Source: Zygnema cylindricum
Lineage: Eukaryota; Streptophyta; Zygnematophyceae; Zygnematales; Zygnemataceae
Reading direction: 5' to 3'
DNA length: 64,000 bases
Assembly: GCA_037447655.1 (NCBI GenBank)
Contig: JBBHKE010000696.1
Span: 62,001 to 126,000, forward strand
This document shows positions 34,100 through 44,839 of the stretch, piece after piece (within the stretch, counting starts at the first letter, position 1; the number at the start of each line of letters is the position of its first letter). A program made the position numbers and the translations under genes. The notes under the pieces were generated by a model, which searched no databases, was not told the DNA's origin, and saw nothing but the letters and a program-made list of their open reading frames with translations.

Positions 34100-34719
34100 C
34101 ACCTTAGAAGCACGGCACCTCACATTTAATAGTGTGGTGCGCTGATTGTTGAAATCGGCAAGATGGGATTTTGGGATGGGAATATTGGGATGTGGTTTTG
34201 TCCACGTCGACAAAAACAAAAAGACCTCCATTTTTGGTTTTTGGTGAAATGGTTAGTGCACCATGGCTTCTCCCGTCGATATCTACTAGCCATTAAAACG
34301 CTACACTATTGCTCGAACATCCAAAAGATCCGATTCACGGCATAGATTAGGATTCCACGGCCAATCATTAAAAAATAAATCCATTAAAAAAAATATAATC
34401 TTATTTTTTCCATATTTTTCTTGTTTAGATCATTCCATAAAACAAACGACACAACGCAAGCGATACACACATCTTGCCAAACCTTCATATGGAGTACCAC
34501 AAAATTGCTAGCCTATCGTACATGCACAATTCTAGTGGGATTAGACAGACTTCCGCAATCAGCGGGGAATCGGACGGTTACCAACGTCCCATTGGAGTGT
34601 TTGCTGCCAAAGAGTACGGACACTTATAAACTGACACACCCACATATACCCACACACACACACACACACACTCACTCTTAGGACCCTTTCTCCAACCATA
34701 TAAGGACTCTACCCTCCCA
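34100..34719. other. Spacer before the lectin gene, with a CA microsatellite
   Basis: No coding frame. A run of about ten CA units lies at 34651-34671. A TATA-like box (ccatataagg, near 34696-34705) stands about 20 bp before the lectin start codon. Confidence 0.5.
34651..34671. repeat. CA dinucleotide microsatellite
   Basis: Uninterrupted (CA)10 plus one C, about 50 bp upstream of the lectin-like start. Confidence 0.9.
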
Positions 34720-34852
34720 ATGCTATGGCTCCAATTGCTCTTCCTGGTGGTTTTGAACGATTCACGTGCATGACACTTGCATAACATCCGTAAGAAGAAA
34801 TCTAGAGATTTGGGATCTTGTTGTAGAACAAGGCATTTAAAGGTAGTATGAG

Positions 34853-34872
34853 TTTTTTTTTTTTTTTTTTTT
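34853..34872. repeat. Poly(T) run, 20 bases
   Basis: Uninterrupted T tract inside the first intron of the lectin-like gene. Confidence 0.9.
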
Positions 34873-35464
34873 CCAAAAGACTAGAAATAGAAACCTAAGC
34901 GTTGTTGCCATCAACTGTGGTTTTTTTGAATCGTTTTTCATAGCAGGTAATACATCGTTTTCATTTTCAAACTTCACAAGCTCTTCACCCTGGGTTTTAA
35001 AGGAAACGCGACAATTGTCGACTCAGCCTTGCAATTAACCAATGGCACTAGCCAATATGAACGAGCTTGGCCATCTGGGGGAGCTACTGAAGTGTTACGT
35101 GACAACAGAAACTTTGTATTCCAATCAGCTTCTTTTCAAATATTTTTCTCTTTCACCTATTTTGGAGTTGCTGATGGGGTTGCCTTTTCCGTACTGGCTT
35201 CCAATGTAGACCAGGCCAAACTCGAAGTATTGCTGATTCGTTAGGATTGGAGGAATATGGAGAACAGGTTGGTGTGCTCACTGTTGTATTTAATACATGG
35301 AAAAACGATGTTGACAAAATCACGAATTTTGTGAGCATAAGAAAATATCTTACCAGAATGACAGTAAAATATACACAAACAGACATTCTTACTTTAACTC
35401 CCACTATTTGAAAGTATGTATGGGTGGATTATGACCCAGAACTAGAGGTCTTGTTTGTATATTT

Positions 35465-35944
35465 TATAGGAGTAGGATTATTGAACGCCATAATAAAAGA
35501 TAGTGAGAGTTAAAACATTTGGAATTGTGTGATCAAGATTGATAATTTCATTATGAAATGAGATCCTTTTATACAAAGTTACAAAATGCTAATTACTGTG
35601 GATAGTACTGAACTACGCTACACAAAGTAGATTTGGGCGGCTACACAAAGACCAAATCTATTAGACAAAGTTGACCAACGAAAAGAAAAGGAAATAACAA
35701 AACCAAAAGTACAATTATAAGACCGCACTTGAATAAGTGGAGTACGATTTTGTTCACATAGGACAAATGAGACTAAAGTGGACGAGACCGCACTCGATAA
35801 GTGGAGTACGGTCTTTGTTCTCGTAGGACAAAAGACTAAGTGGACGAGACCGTACTTGAATAAGTGCAGTACGGTCTCGGTTGACCTAAGACGAAATGAG
35901 ACTAAGGTTGACGTACGGAAACTGACCGGAAATTACCCTTAACA
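35465..35944 (-). mobile_element. Solo LTR of the F family, inserted in a lectin exon
   Basis: 480 bp matching the LTRs of element F (44302-44782, 49262-49740), starting TATAGGAGTAGG and ending CTTAACA on the plus strand. Flanks are tattt (35460-35464) and tattc (35945-35949), a 5-bp duplication with one change. Removing the LTR and one site copy restores an open lectin frame across the junction (LFVYSGVSMDKP). It carries the family TATA box (35566-35573, minus strand). Confidence 0.9.
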
Positions 35945-36140
35945 TATTCAGGCGTTTCTATGGACAAGCCTACAACAGTCTTGCTAAACTATAGCGCTTC
36001 ACTTTGTGATTTGTTGCGCCCAACATCTTGTGACGAATGCAGTAATGTGACATCCGCATATTTTGGACTATCTGCCAGATCAGGCGATACTTCTACTATT
36101 CATAGTATTCACACGTGGAAAGTCCAAGTTCAACTTCCAG

Positions 36141-36230
36141 GTAGAGGGAGAGGGAGAGGGAGAGGGAGAGGGAGGGGGAGGGAGAGGGGGAGGGAGGGGG
36201 AGGGGAAGAGGGGGAGAGGGGGAGAGGGCG
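36141..36230. repeat. GGGAGA minisatellite
   Basis: About 90 bp of gggaga/gggggaga units directly after the lectin domain. It lies in frame with it and would encode an Arg/Gly/Glu-rich linker, followed by NLAFLILWVFCCS. Alternatively it opens an intron at gtagag. Confidence 0.85.
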
Positions 36231-36307
36231 AGAATAATAAACGACGTAATTCCATAAACATTTGTAACCTTGCGTTTCTAATACTCTGGGTATTTTGTTG
36301 CTCTTAA

Positions 36308-37439
36308 CCCATCATACACATTTTCCATGCATATTTATAAATAGATTCTTCATACCTATATGGGGTATTTGACTCGAAGTTCCTCTTTTCCTCCATGAAT
36401 TATTCTTGGAAGCTGTTTTCATAAGCATTCTATATTTTAATTATTCCATTCTGTGAATTCTGTCTTACCCTATCATATCAACTTTCAGCATAGTCTATTC
36501 TTTAACTAAACATGTCATATTTTTCTCTCTAATTCTACTCCTGATTTCAGGTGTTGTTATACTAAAAATTATTAGCTTCATCTAATCTCATTTCATTTTC
36601 ACCTTGTCTTTTTTGCCATGTTCACATGGTACTTTCTAAGGTATAACATGATTTTTTGTAGTACAATTTCGGTTTTAATCTTGTTGTATGTTTTATTGTG
36701 GCAATGCATTTTATATATCATTTGTTGATTATTTTTCATATGGGAACAAAGTACACAAAATAAGTCTAAGATAAAACAATGTGAATGCATAGCTCACTTT
36801 GTCCACACTAAATCTAGTCTTGCCCAATTGGTATGTAAGTGACCTCATCTGTATAGCTTCTTCACTGAGTAAGATGCATAAAATAATTGACCTTATATAA
36901 ATCAATTTTTCTTCCAAATCTTGTGTGTTGCATGTGTTGACAAATGTTTCACCACCATCACCACCGTCTCCCTCCCCATCCTTTCATACAAATCCCACTT
37001 CCTCCTCCAACTCCCCCACTCCAAATTCAAAACCCCACCACAATCCTCTCCCAAATCACCTTTGAGGATTCTCTTTAGATGTGGTTCCTCCTCCCACTTC
37101 ATGTCAGCTTTCTTGTAATCGGACTTCCTTGTGTTCATCGTACAGATTGGCCGATTTAAAAAATAAAAAAAATTATAAAACACACTAAATAAGCATAACA
37201 TATTCACCACCATCTCATCCCCCTCTCTCCTCGCTCGCTCCTCTCCCTCTCTTTCCCCACTCCCTCCTCCCTCCTCCCTACCTCCTCCCTCCTCCCTCCT
37301 CCTCCCTCCTCCCTCCTCCCTCCTCCNNNNNNNNNNAATGACATGGCATAGATAAGTTGGCATGTATATGAGAGAGAAGTTACGAGAAGTTACGTGAGAG
37401 AGAAGTTAACGTGACGTGAGAATGAATCAACCGGAGTCC
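36308..37439. other. Spacer with pyrimidine repeats and an assembly gap
   Basis: AT-rich with no supported gene. 37214-37326 is a ctccctc-type repeat running into ten N (37327-37336), so the true length of the repeat is unknown. A purine-strand open frame across it is an artefact. Confidence 0.6.
37214..37326. repeat. CTCCCTC repeat ending at the gap
   Basis: Irregular ctccctc units that become regular towards the gap at 37327-37336; the assembly probably broke in this repeat. Confidence 0.85.
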
Positions 37440-37986
37440 TGTTAGGTATATGTACGGTTGAATAGATACGGTACAGTAAAGTACATGTATGTAGACGTGA
37501 AGGTTCATTTGCGTAGACGTCAAGTTAGACTTGTTTAGACGTCAAGCATACTTTGTGTAGACGTCAAATTTCGGTGAAACGTATTCGTCTACTTGTACCA
37601 TACGTCAAGTCAAGTCACAACAAATTTTGAGTATACGTGACGAAAAAGCATGCCGACATTTTGTACTTGGCGATCTTTGATTGGTCTACGTGTGTCACAA
37701 GTTAGATCCTAATTCTTTACGTGACACGCAAGTTGCATACGTATACACGACACGTACACATATAAAAATGTACCAAAGCTATGCATCAATTAATCATCAA
37801 ATCGAATGATTCTCTCCAATTTTTCCCTGCTGCTAGTTTTGCACTAAGTGCTTATTTTGTCGTGGATTTACTCTCTTCTTTCTTGTTCAGTAATTAAGCC
37901 TTGCTTTCTCATATAGAGAATTATTTTCCTTAGCTTTTTGTCTTGTAAGTGATCGATCCTATGGCCAATTCTTCAGAATCTCAACA
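37440..37986 (+). repeat. 5' LTR of element E
   Basis: 547 bp, TGTTAGGTAT to TCTCAACA. It contains several gtagacgtca-type repeats in the U3 part, a TATA box at 37761-37768, and the gag ATG at 37961, 26 nt from its end. Confidence 0.9.
37761..37768 (+). promoter_or_regulatory. TATA box in the element E LTR
   Basis: TATAAAAA, preserved at 40934-40941 in the 3' LTR; correct orientation for the element. Confidence 0.55.
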
Positions 37987-39013
37987 CGGTATCGGAGCTT
38001 TAGGTAGACTTACAGACATCCATAAAATTAATGGTAGTAACTATTTATTATGGAAATCTAAGATGACCCGTATCTTAAAATATAAGAGTTAATGGGGTAT
38101 TGTAGCAGGCACTGAACTAAAAACTACTGAAGCTTTAATGGCAGCAGGATATGATAGAAGGGAGGAAGAGGCAACGACGTTAATTTATCTAGCAGTGGAA
38201 GACAATCAACTTTTACACATAGTTGAGTTAGAAAAACCTAAGGCTATGTGGGATAAATTAAGGACTGTACATGAGCGTACTAATCCGTCCAACATAATGC
38301 AATTAAAAAAACAAATTGCTGGACTTTAGTATGGAGAGTGGAGATACTATGGAAGCTCATATAAACAGACTGAAGAGCTTAGATTTCAGTTAGCCGCAGT
38401 CGGCACAAAACTGAATGATGATGATTTGATCCTTACACTGTTTAGGTCATTACCATCACAGTATGCTATGATGATCACGGCTTTGAAAAGTCAACCTGCT
38501 CTAGACTTTGATGCAGTATGTCAACATGTCATTCAGGAAGAAGTTGAAATTAAAAGAAAAGAAGAAAAAGAGTCAGATTCAGCTCTTTATGTCAAAGGCA
38601 AACAGTCAGTCAAACGTAATGAGTCAGTAACTGCTTGTGCCATATGTGGCAAAACCAATCATCAGACTGCTGACTGTAGATTCAAAAAGAAAGAGACTGA
38701 AAACTTCAAGAAAAAGATTGTTTGTTACAGTTGTGGAAAACCAGGTCATAAGTCTTCAGTTTGTCGTAGTAAAGACAAAAACAGACAGAACAAACCATCA
38801 TTTGCTATGACCATTCAGGATGAGACTAAACTTTTTCTCACACAGTCAAATGCTCAGAAAAGTAAATGGATTATAGATTTTGGAGCGTCTCATCATATGT
38901 GTAATAACAAGTCCATTTTTTCTTCTATCACAGCCTTACAAAATCCTCGAAGAATTGTACTGTCAGATGATAAGATTCTAGAGACCAGTTTAATAGGCGA
39001 GGTTAAGTTATAG
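37961..39013 (+). pseudogene. gag and protease of element E
   Basis: Starts MANSSESQ inside the LTR, crosses the primer site as H-G-I-G-A, then INGSNYLLWKSKM of UBN2-type gag. A TAA near 38090, a frameshift pair between 38327 and 38390 and a TAG at 39011-39013 break it. It has two complete zinc knuckles, CAICGKTNHQTADC and CYSCGKPGHKSSVC. The protease motif reads D-F-G-A-S instead of D-S-G-A-S. Gag and pol lie in one and the same frame, so this family would have made a single polyprotein. Confidence 0.83.
37987..37999 (+). other. Primer binding site of element E (tRNA 3'-end type)
   Basis: CGGTATCGGAGCT resembles the common plant copia site TGGTATCAGAGC, complementary to the 3' end of initiator tRNA-Met. 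This differs from the half-tRNA sites in A, B, C and D. Confidence 0.65.
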
Positions 39014-40450
39014 TTATATTGTGATACTGGTAGTCATGAAGGGCATTTAAAAGATGTTTTATACTTACCAGGTTTAAAGCATAACCTTTTCAGTGTTATG
39101 CATGCAGTGAAGAGTGGACTAAAAGTCGAATTTGAGAAAAAGAAAAATGAACGGTGTGAAATCAAAAGTGAGGGGAAGCTAATCGCTCTTGGATATCCGG
39201 AAGGGAATCTTTTCGTTCTACGTTTGGATGATGAAGATGCACATATGAATTTCAGCAAAGAAGCGCAGACTTTGGAGCTATGGCATCAACGTTTTAGTCA
39301 TCTGGGAGAGCAGAATCTCAAACGACTCATCGAAAAGAAGATGGTCCGAGGAATTGAGGACGTCAACGCCAAAAACAATCTTAAGGTGTGTCATGGATGC
39401 GCTCAAGGTACTCCAAGCAGAGAAGATGAAGTGGAGCTTTCGTCATCGACGGCGATTTCCATTCCAGCTCAGACTTTCGTCATCCCCGGTGGAACATCAA
39501 CCTTTCAATCTTTACTTGTGGAGAAGTTACCTGCACCACAATCTTCGCAAATGACAACCTCTCCGAATCCGATTACACAATCGAGATTGAAGGTAACTCC
39601 TCAAAGAGTATCTAATCGAATACGTGCTAAACCAAAACGGCTCATTGAAGAAATAGAAGATGTGGGTTTAGCTTATTGTTTTATGGCAACAGAGGGGGAA
39701 CCGCAAACTTTTCATGAAGCTTTGGAGGGTTCTAATTCTCATAAATGGAAAAAGGCAATAGATTTAGAATACGACTCACTGATCAAACACAAAACTTGGA
39801 CTTTAGTAGAACGCCCAATAGATAAAAACATTGTGGGGTGTAAATGGGTCTTTAAGATTAAAAGGAAGTCAGATGGGTCAGTGGAAAGATATAAAGCGAG
39901 ATTAGTTGCTAAAGGGTATTCCCAAGAAGAAGGGGTTGATTACACTGAGACTTTCTCACCTGTAGTGAAGTTTAATAGTCTCAGAAGTTTAATAGCCTTA
40001 GGGGCAGCAGAGGGAATGCAGATGCATCAGTTAGATATCAAAACTGCATTCCTTAATGGGGATTTAGAGGAAGAAGTCTACATGGAACAACCAGAGGGCA
40101 TGATAGAACCAAGAAAAAAAAAACACATGGTGTGTAAATTACACAAATCTATATACGGTCTAAAACAAAGTCCTAGGTGTTGGAACATCAAACTTGACAC
40201 CGAAATGAAAAAAGAGGGCTTTGAAAGATGTCACACAAAAGCAGTTTACACTATCGGGGAAGACAAAAACTTAGTGATTGTCTCAGTTTACGTTGATGAC
40301 ATGAGTGTGTTTGGTTATCTCTCAGCCGAGATTGAAAAGGTCAAACGGTTTTTGAATAGCAAATTTGAGACGACTGACCTTGGAGAGTTAAGTTACCTTC
40401 TTGGTATAGAAATCAAAAATGAGGCCCCCAGCCGAGTAAGCGTAAGCTAG
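39014..40450 (+). pseudogene. Zinc domain fused to reverse transcriptase, element E
   Basis: An uninterrupted frame (first Met at 39098, 450 codons) reads the protease tail, then the pre-integrase finger (LWHQRFSHLG ... CHGCAQG), and passes directly into a linker (TPSREDEVELSSS). The DDE core is missing. The RT follows complete: WVFKIKRKSDGSVERYK, AKGYSQEEGVDYTETFSP, QLDIKTAFLNGDLEEE and a VYVDDMSVFG catalytic box with both Asp. The frame ends TDLGELSYLLGIEIK plus a short tail; RNase H is gone. The RT looks intact by its motifs. Confidence 0.83.
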
Positions 40451-40613
40451 AGAGGCATGGCCTATGGAGTAATAAGCCGAGAGGGGGCTATTCAAGAGCG
40501 TGCGGGGTTTCGGCGAGGTAAAAGAGAGGGGTCAGGAAGATGGGAAGGCTCAGTATCGGGAAGTGAAGGCTCAAGAGGAGTAAAAGGCCTAGGAAGAGGT
40601 GAGTGGGAAAAAA

Positions 40614-41158
40614 TGTTAGGTATATGTACGGTTGAAAAGATGCGGTACAGTAAAATACATGTATGTAGACGTGAAGGTTCATTTCCGTAGACGTTAAGTT
40701 ATACTTGTTTAGACGTCAAGCATACTTTGTGTAGACGTCAAGTTTCGGTGAAACGTAGTCGTCTACTTGTACCGTACGTGAATTCAAGTCGCAGCAAATT
40801 TTGAGTATACGTGACGAAAAAGCAAGCGGACATTTTGTACTTGGCGATCTTTGATTGTCTACGTGTGTCACAAGTTAGATCCTAATTCTTTACGTGACAA
40901 GCAAGTTGCATAGCTATACACGACACGTACACATATAAAAATGTACCAAAGCTATGCATCAATTAATCATCAAATCGAATGATTCTCTCCAATTTTTCCC
41001 TGCTGCTAGTTTTGCACTAAGTGCTTATTTTGTCGTGGATTTACTCTCTTCTTCTTGTTCAGTAATTAAGCCTTGCTTTCTCATATAGAGAATTATTTTC
41101 CTTAGCTTTTTGTCTTGTAAGTGATCGATCCTATGGCCAATTCTTCAGAATCTCAACA
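40614..41158 (+). repeat. 3' LTR of element E
   Basis: 545 bp matching 37440-37986. It follows about 160 bp of GA-rich sequence of no clear origin (40451-40613) instead of RNase H. Confidence 0.88.
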
Positions 41159-41500
41159 AGTTTGATAAGCTGTCAGTTGTTTTTGGGAAAATCTGGAGCT
41201 CATATCTTTTAGATTCCTTTGTGGATGAGGCTGTAATTTTGGGAGGTTATAGTGTCTAGTATATAATGCATATTGATGCATTTTGAACTGCTTTTATTTA
41301 TTGTGGAGTAATCTCTGTTGTCTGAAACACAAATGTTTTTGGGGTAGTTTGTGGGTGTCTTCCGTGAGTAATCCATGGCTGAAATAGGCTATGGACAACA
41401 CTCCTCTCATATATAACTAAAAAATACTTCATTTTTTTTATTTTTCATTGACAGAAAAAACATATGTCGCATATGATACGGATGATGTACCATAATGGCC

Positions 41501-41731
41501 TTACGCCACTTGACGATATATGCAGACGACACAGAAACATAGGTTGCCAAAAATATCCGGTACTCTTACAACTTCAAAGTATATTCGGCGTCCAATCGCC
41601 TCTCTGTACAAAAATAATTCGCCTCTTCTCATAAGTGCACCATAATCAGATTTTGAAAATAAATCTCCACGACGTCTATATCTATCAAATAGCGGTTTTG
41701 ATAAAAGCCACGTTATTTTTGAAGGCTTTTG
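41501..41731 (-). other. Open frame of unknown kind, 76 codons
   Basis: The frame has no early ATG, so it may be an exon or a fragment. It reads KITWLLSKPLFDRYRRRGD, GALMRRGELFLYREAIGRRI and YFEVVRVPDIFGNLCFCVV. The balanced composition looks coding rather than random. I do not recognise the family. Confidence 0.3.
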
Positions 41732-42162
41732 TTATGACCCCCTCTTGGATTTGCAACGGACACAAAATCCAAAATTAATTGGAACTCCTCTTTAATTGGT
41801 AACCGTACAAATATCCGCGTCACTCCACATGTAGGCGAACAAAGTTGCACGCACGAACGAAAATTTAGTTTCAATTTTCCTTCGTTATCTGGCGTCGAAA
41901 ACGGACGTCACACTCTTTAATTCACTCTCTTTTTTCTCTCTTTTTGAACTCTCTTCTCTTCTACCGCCTCTACTATGGTTTCCCATCCTCTTAATTTGGA
42001 ATATGACTGTGGGCTCCCGGCACCATTCTAGCGCACAAAATAGTCAACAGATAAAGTTGATTTCTCTCACATCCGGAATATAATGATGCGAGTTTGAAAC
42101 CATTTCTCCTTTGCCGAAAATAAGAAAGTTTTTTCGGCCTCTTCCCCCTGATAACTTGAATC

Positions 42163-42555
42163 TCATTTGAAAAATTTGTTCTCTCTTTTTATCTTCCTCT
42201 GATTCAGATTCATTAAATCTAAATTAGAACTTGATTTAAAACCTTCAGTTTTTTTAGAATTCAAAGACACTCGAGAAATAAATATTTCATCACTCCAATC
42301 ATCAATGTAAACTTCAATGTCACTCTTTGTGTCAACATTTCTCTTCAATTTCCTCTTCCGAATATGGACGTGCAGTTTCTCCTCCAATTCCGAATCCGCA
42401 TTGTCTAAAAAATCATAAAATTTGAAATCCTCATAAAAATCAAAATTTCCTCTTATTCTTCTTCTCCACTCACCGAATAAACCATTGAACAAAGGATCGA
42501 AATAATTGTCCGTCGTTGGTATCATTTCCATAATCGACATAATGTACAAATTCAA
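42163..42555 (-). other. Hypothetical 130-aa protein
   Basis: An acidic and aromatic N-terminal half (FDPLFNGLFGEWRRRIRG, YEDFKFYDFLDNADSELEE) is followed by a basic, Asn/Lys-rich end. No known motif. It may be a gag-like piece of H, since it is on the same strand downstream of the primer-like site. Confidence 0.3.
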
Positions 42556-43571
42556 AATAAAAAACCGTCAAAAGGCTCGGCTTACACTGGGATCGCCTCA
42601 GTTGCCTCTTATGAGATCTCTTCCACCACCGACATAATATAACTAACATTGAGGACTTATGATGGCCCCAAGAATCCGTACATGCCACCTTTACTCCTCG
42701 GAATTTAAAGTAACAATTTTCCCTTCTCTCTCTCCTCTTTCATCTCATCATATTTTTTTTAATCTCATCTCTATACCTAGCCAAATAGGGATCCGGATCA
42801 AACAGCAAATGACTCTTCTCTTTCTACCTCTTGCTTCAGGTTGCAATCACGCATCAATATACCACATCAATTTTTCGAACAACTTCGGAAATTGATCCTC
42901 CAATTTACTCAGGCCTCCATACATCCGAGATTCTTCCTCAAATTAAACTTCAAAAAAAAACTGAATGGTTTCTCCGAACGAACATCGAAGCTGCCAGAAG
43001 GGAAGGAGTACTCTTCTTCCTTCCGAGAGAATAATCTCTCTCTACCTCCATCTAATCTCTACTCTTTCCTTTTTCTTTCAAACCAGAACAAGAATCCGAT
43101 TTTTCCTCTTTTCCGTCTTCTTTCTCTTCGTCAATTTGTTCATCCTCCTCTTAACCCTCACTCTTTACTCTCTCTCATCCGCTCCTCCACTGAATGGATC
43201 GGCGGTTGGATAGCGATTTTCTTCCCTTCTATCACTTGTTTGGGATTGGAGTCAAGAATCTACGTAACGCATCAAAATACCATTTTTTTCAAATTTCTCC
43301 TCCATGTTCCGATTCTCCTCAAATTGAGCATCGAAAAAAAAACTGAACTCTCTCTCAATAGTAGGCATGGGGAAAGGAATGCTCTTTTTCTTATTCATCC
43401 TCTTAACTTTCATCACTTCACCCACGAAATTGCAGAGCCGATCATCCTAATTGCAAATTTCCTCGAACTTGAAAGGTTCCAGCAAAAGTGAACATTCAAA
43501 CTGAAAACCTTCGAGACTTGCTTCACTCTTTTTCCTCATTGCTTACATTTCTCTCAACCGAAGCATAACCT

Positions 43572-43583
43572 GCTTCGATACCA
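43572..43583 (-). other. Primer-binding-site-like sequence of H
   Basis: On the minus strand TGGTATCGAAGC, 10 of 12 matches to TGGTATCAGAGC, follows ...GATCCAACA and two bases. This is the expected junction of a 5' LTR and internal region of a minus-strand element. Confidence 0.5.
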
Positions 43584-43585
43584 AT

Positions 43586-44301
43586 TGTTGGATCTTAAAA
43601 AGAATTCCCACTCAAAAATAAATGCTCAAAACCATAAAACATTACACAGCAGAAGCTCATAATATACAAGAGGGATAATCGGCCAAAAGAATTATAAGTG
43701 TTTCTAGCCGAAGCCTCTTTACATCAACTCTTCTCTTCTCTTCTTCTCTCTTCAAAGATAAACTCTACACTCTTAAAAGATCACTCAAGAATGATCATAC
43801 TCCATAATTCCTCTATTCTCCAAAAGGATCACTAAGGATCTGCAACACCTCTCAATTTACCAGAAATGATCATTCTCTCTTAATTGACCACATGTTGGAT
43901 TGGCACGTGAATGCCGGTTAAATACGGGGTAGAATGTGATACGTCACACTCGAAGCCACCTAAAAGAAATAGGTACGGACCCGCCGGGCTCTACATCGAG
44001 CTGGAGGCATAGTGGTTAGTGCGCTCACAGCTCAAGTTAGAGGTCCGAGGTTCGAGCCATGGCCGTCTCAATTTTCCCTAGTATGGGACATACCGAATCT
44101 CGGATTTCACGGAAATCAACACCACAAAAGATCGTTCTCTCTCTCTCTTAATCGATCACTTAGGATCTTCCCCTCTTTCTTAACTAAGGATCTACATCTT
44201 TACTCCTTAATTGATCTAAAGCTAATGTAAGGATCATTATGCAGCTGAACTCTGCTGCCTATATAGCCTCTCAAACTAGCTTACGAGCATAGCAAGCAAA
44301 C
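43586..44301 (-). repeat. LTR-like sequence of H, interrupted by element F
   Basis: Begins TGTTGGATC next to the primer site. A minus-strand TATA box (ctatatag, near 44258-44265) and repeated gatcat/ctctctt words fit an LTR. Element F inserted at 44301, so the rest may lie beyond 49746. The second LTR was not found. Confidence 0.35.
43998..44069 (+). repeat. tRNA-like sequence, 72 nt
   Basis: It folds as a tRNA of exact length: acceptor arms gagctgg/ccgtctc (six of seven paired), D-stem gcat/gtgc with loop agtggtta, anticodon stem ctcac/gttag, and a T-loop ttcgagc. An A-box-like ggcatagtgg and a B-box-like ggttcgagcc are present. Position 33 is G rather than T and the T-stem is poor, so it is probably a tRNA pseudogene or the head of a SINE, not a working tRNA. 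Confidence 0.45.
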
Positions 44302-44782
44302 TATAGGAGTAGGATTATTGGACGCCATAATAAAAGATAGTGAGAGTCAAAACATTTGGAATTGTGTGATCGAGATTGATAATTTCATTATGAAACGAGA
44401 TCCTTTTATACAAAGTTACAAAATGCTAATTACTGTGGATAGCACTGAACTACGCTACACAAAGTAAATTTGGGCGGCTACACAAAGACCAAATCTATTA
44501 GACAAAGTTGACCGACGAAAAGAAAGAAAAGAATAAGACCAAAAGTACAATTATAAGACCGCACTTGAATAAGTTGAGTACGGTTTTGTTCACATAGGAC
44601 AAATGAGACTAAAGTGGACGAGACCGCACTCGAATAAGTGGAGTATGGTCTTTGTTCTTGTAGGACAAAAGACTAAGTGGACGAGACCGTACTTGAATAA
44701 GTGGAGTATGGTCTCGGTTGACCTAAGACAAAATGAGACTAGGGTTGAAGTATGGAAAACTGACCGGAAATTACCCTTAACA
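44302..44782 (-). repeat. 3' LTR of element F
   Basis: 481 bp, followed by the reversed polypurine tract cccccct (44783-44789). TATA box TATAAAAGGA on the minus strand (44401-44410). Contains three copies of a ~60-bp unit with gacgagaccg and taagtggagta. Confidence 0.92.
44401..44410 (-). promoter_or_regulatory. TATA box in the element F LTR
   Basis: TATAAAAGGA in the element sense; the same box is at 49361-49368 and in the solo LTR at 35566-35573. Confidence 0.55.
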
Positions 44783-44839
44783 CCCCCCCTCAATCTAAAA
44801 CTACAAAGGAGTAATTTAAATGAAAAATAAAGGGTAATT

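Larger units (their letters stand above)
34720..36307 (+). pseudogene. Secreted L-type (legume-like) lectin gene, disrupted by a solo LTR
   Basis: Exon 1 (34720-34765) encodes a signal peptide, MLWLQLLFLVVLNDSR. Exon 2 (34947-35330, acceptor catagcag) starts the lectin domain: TSFSFSNFTSSSPWVL, NATIVDSALQLTNG, FFSFTYFGVADGVAFSVL, then VGVLTVVFNTWKND. Exon 3 (35415 onward, after an 84-bp intron with matching phase) gives YVWVDYDPELEVLFVY, is cut by the solo LTR, and resumes with SGVSMDKPTT and AYFGLSARSGDTSTIHSIH. These are the canonical beta-sandwich blocks of L-type lectins, which bind sugars outside the cell or in the secretory route. Two frameshifts (near 34998 and 35215) plus the LTR make it a pseudogene, or an allele with errors. 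The frame may stop at a donor (36140) or run on through a repeat to a hydrophobic tail at 36307. Confidence 0.55.
37440..41158 (+). mobile_element. Ty1/copia element E, deleted
   Basis: 3719 bp: LTR 37440-37986, primer site, gag, protease, zinc domain fused to RT, LTR 40614-41158. The whole integrase core and the RNase H are absent, so about a third of a normal gag-pol is gone. The flanks agtcc (37435-37439) and agttt (41159-41163) could be a decayed duplication, two C/T changes apart. Its LTRs differ at roughly 3-4 percent of sites. Confidence 0.88.
41159..43585 (-). other. Minus-strand retroelement debris (H), unresolved
   Basis: A region with two unrecognised minus-strand open frames (41501-41731, 42163-42555) and a purine-rich, repeated stretch (42700-43560). 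A primer-site-like sequence stands at its right edge, which suggests the internal part of a minus-strand LTR element. No pol motif was found, so it could be a non-autonomous element or gag-only debris. Confidence 0.35.

Noticed and set aside
42841-43491. Plus-strand frame of 216 codons
   Set aside because: Pyrimidine-rich, low-complexity and antisense to a purine-rich stretch of the H element; no motif.
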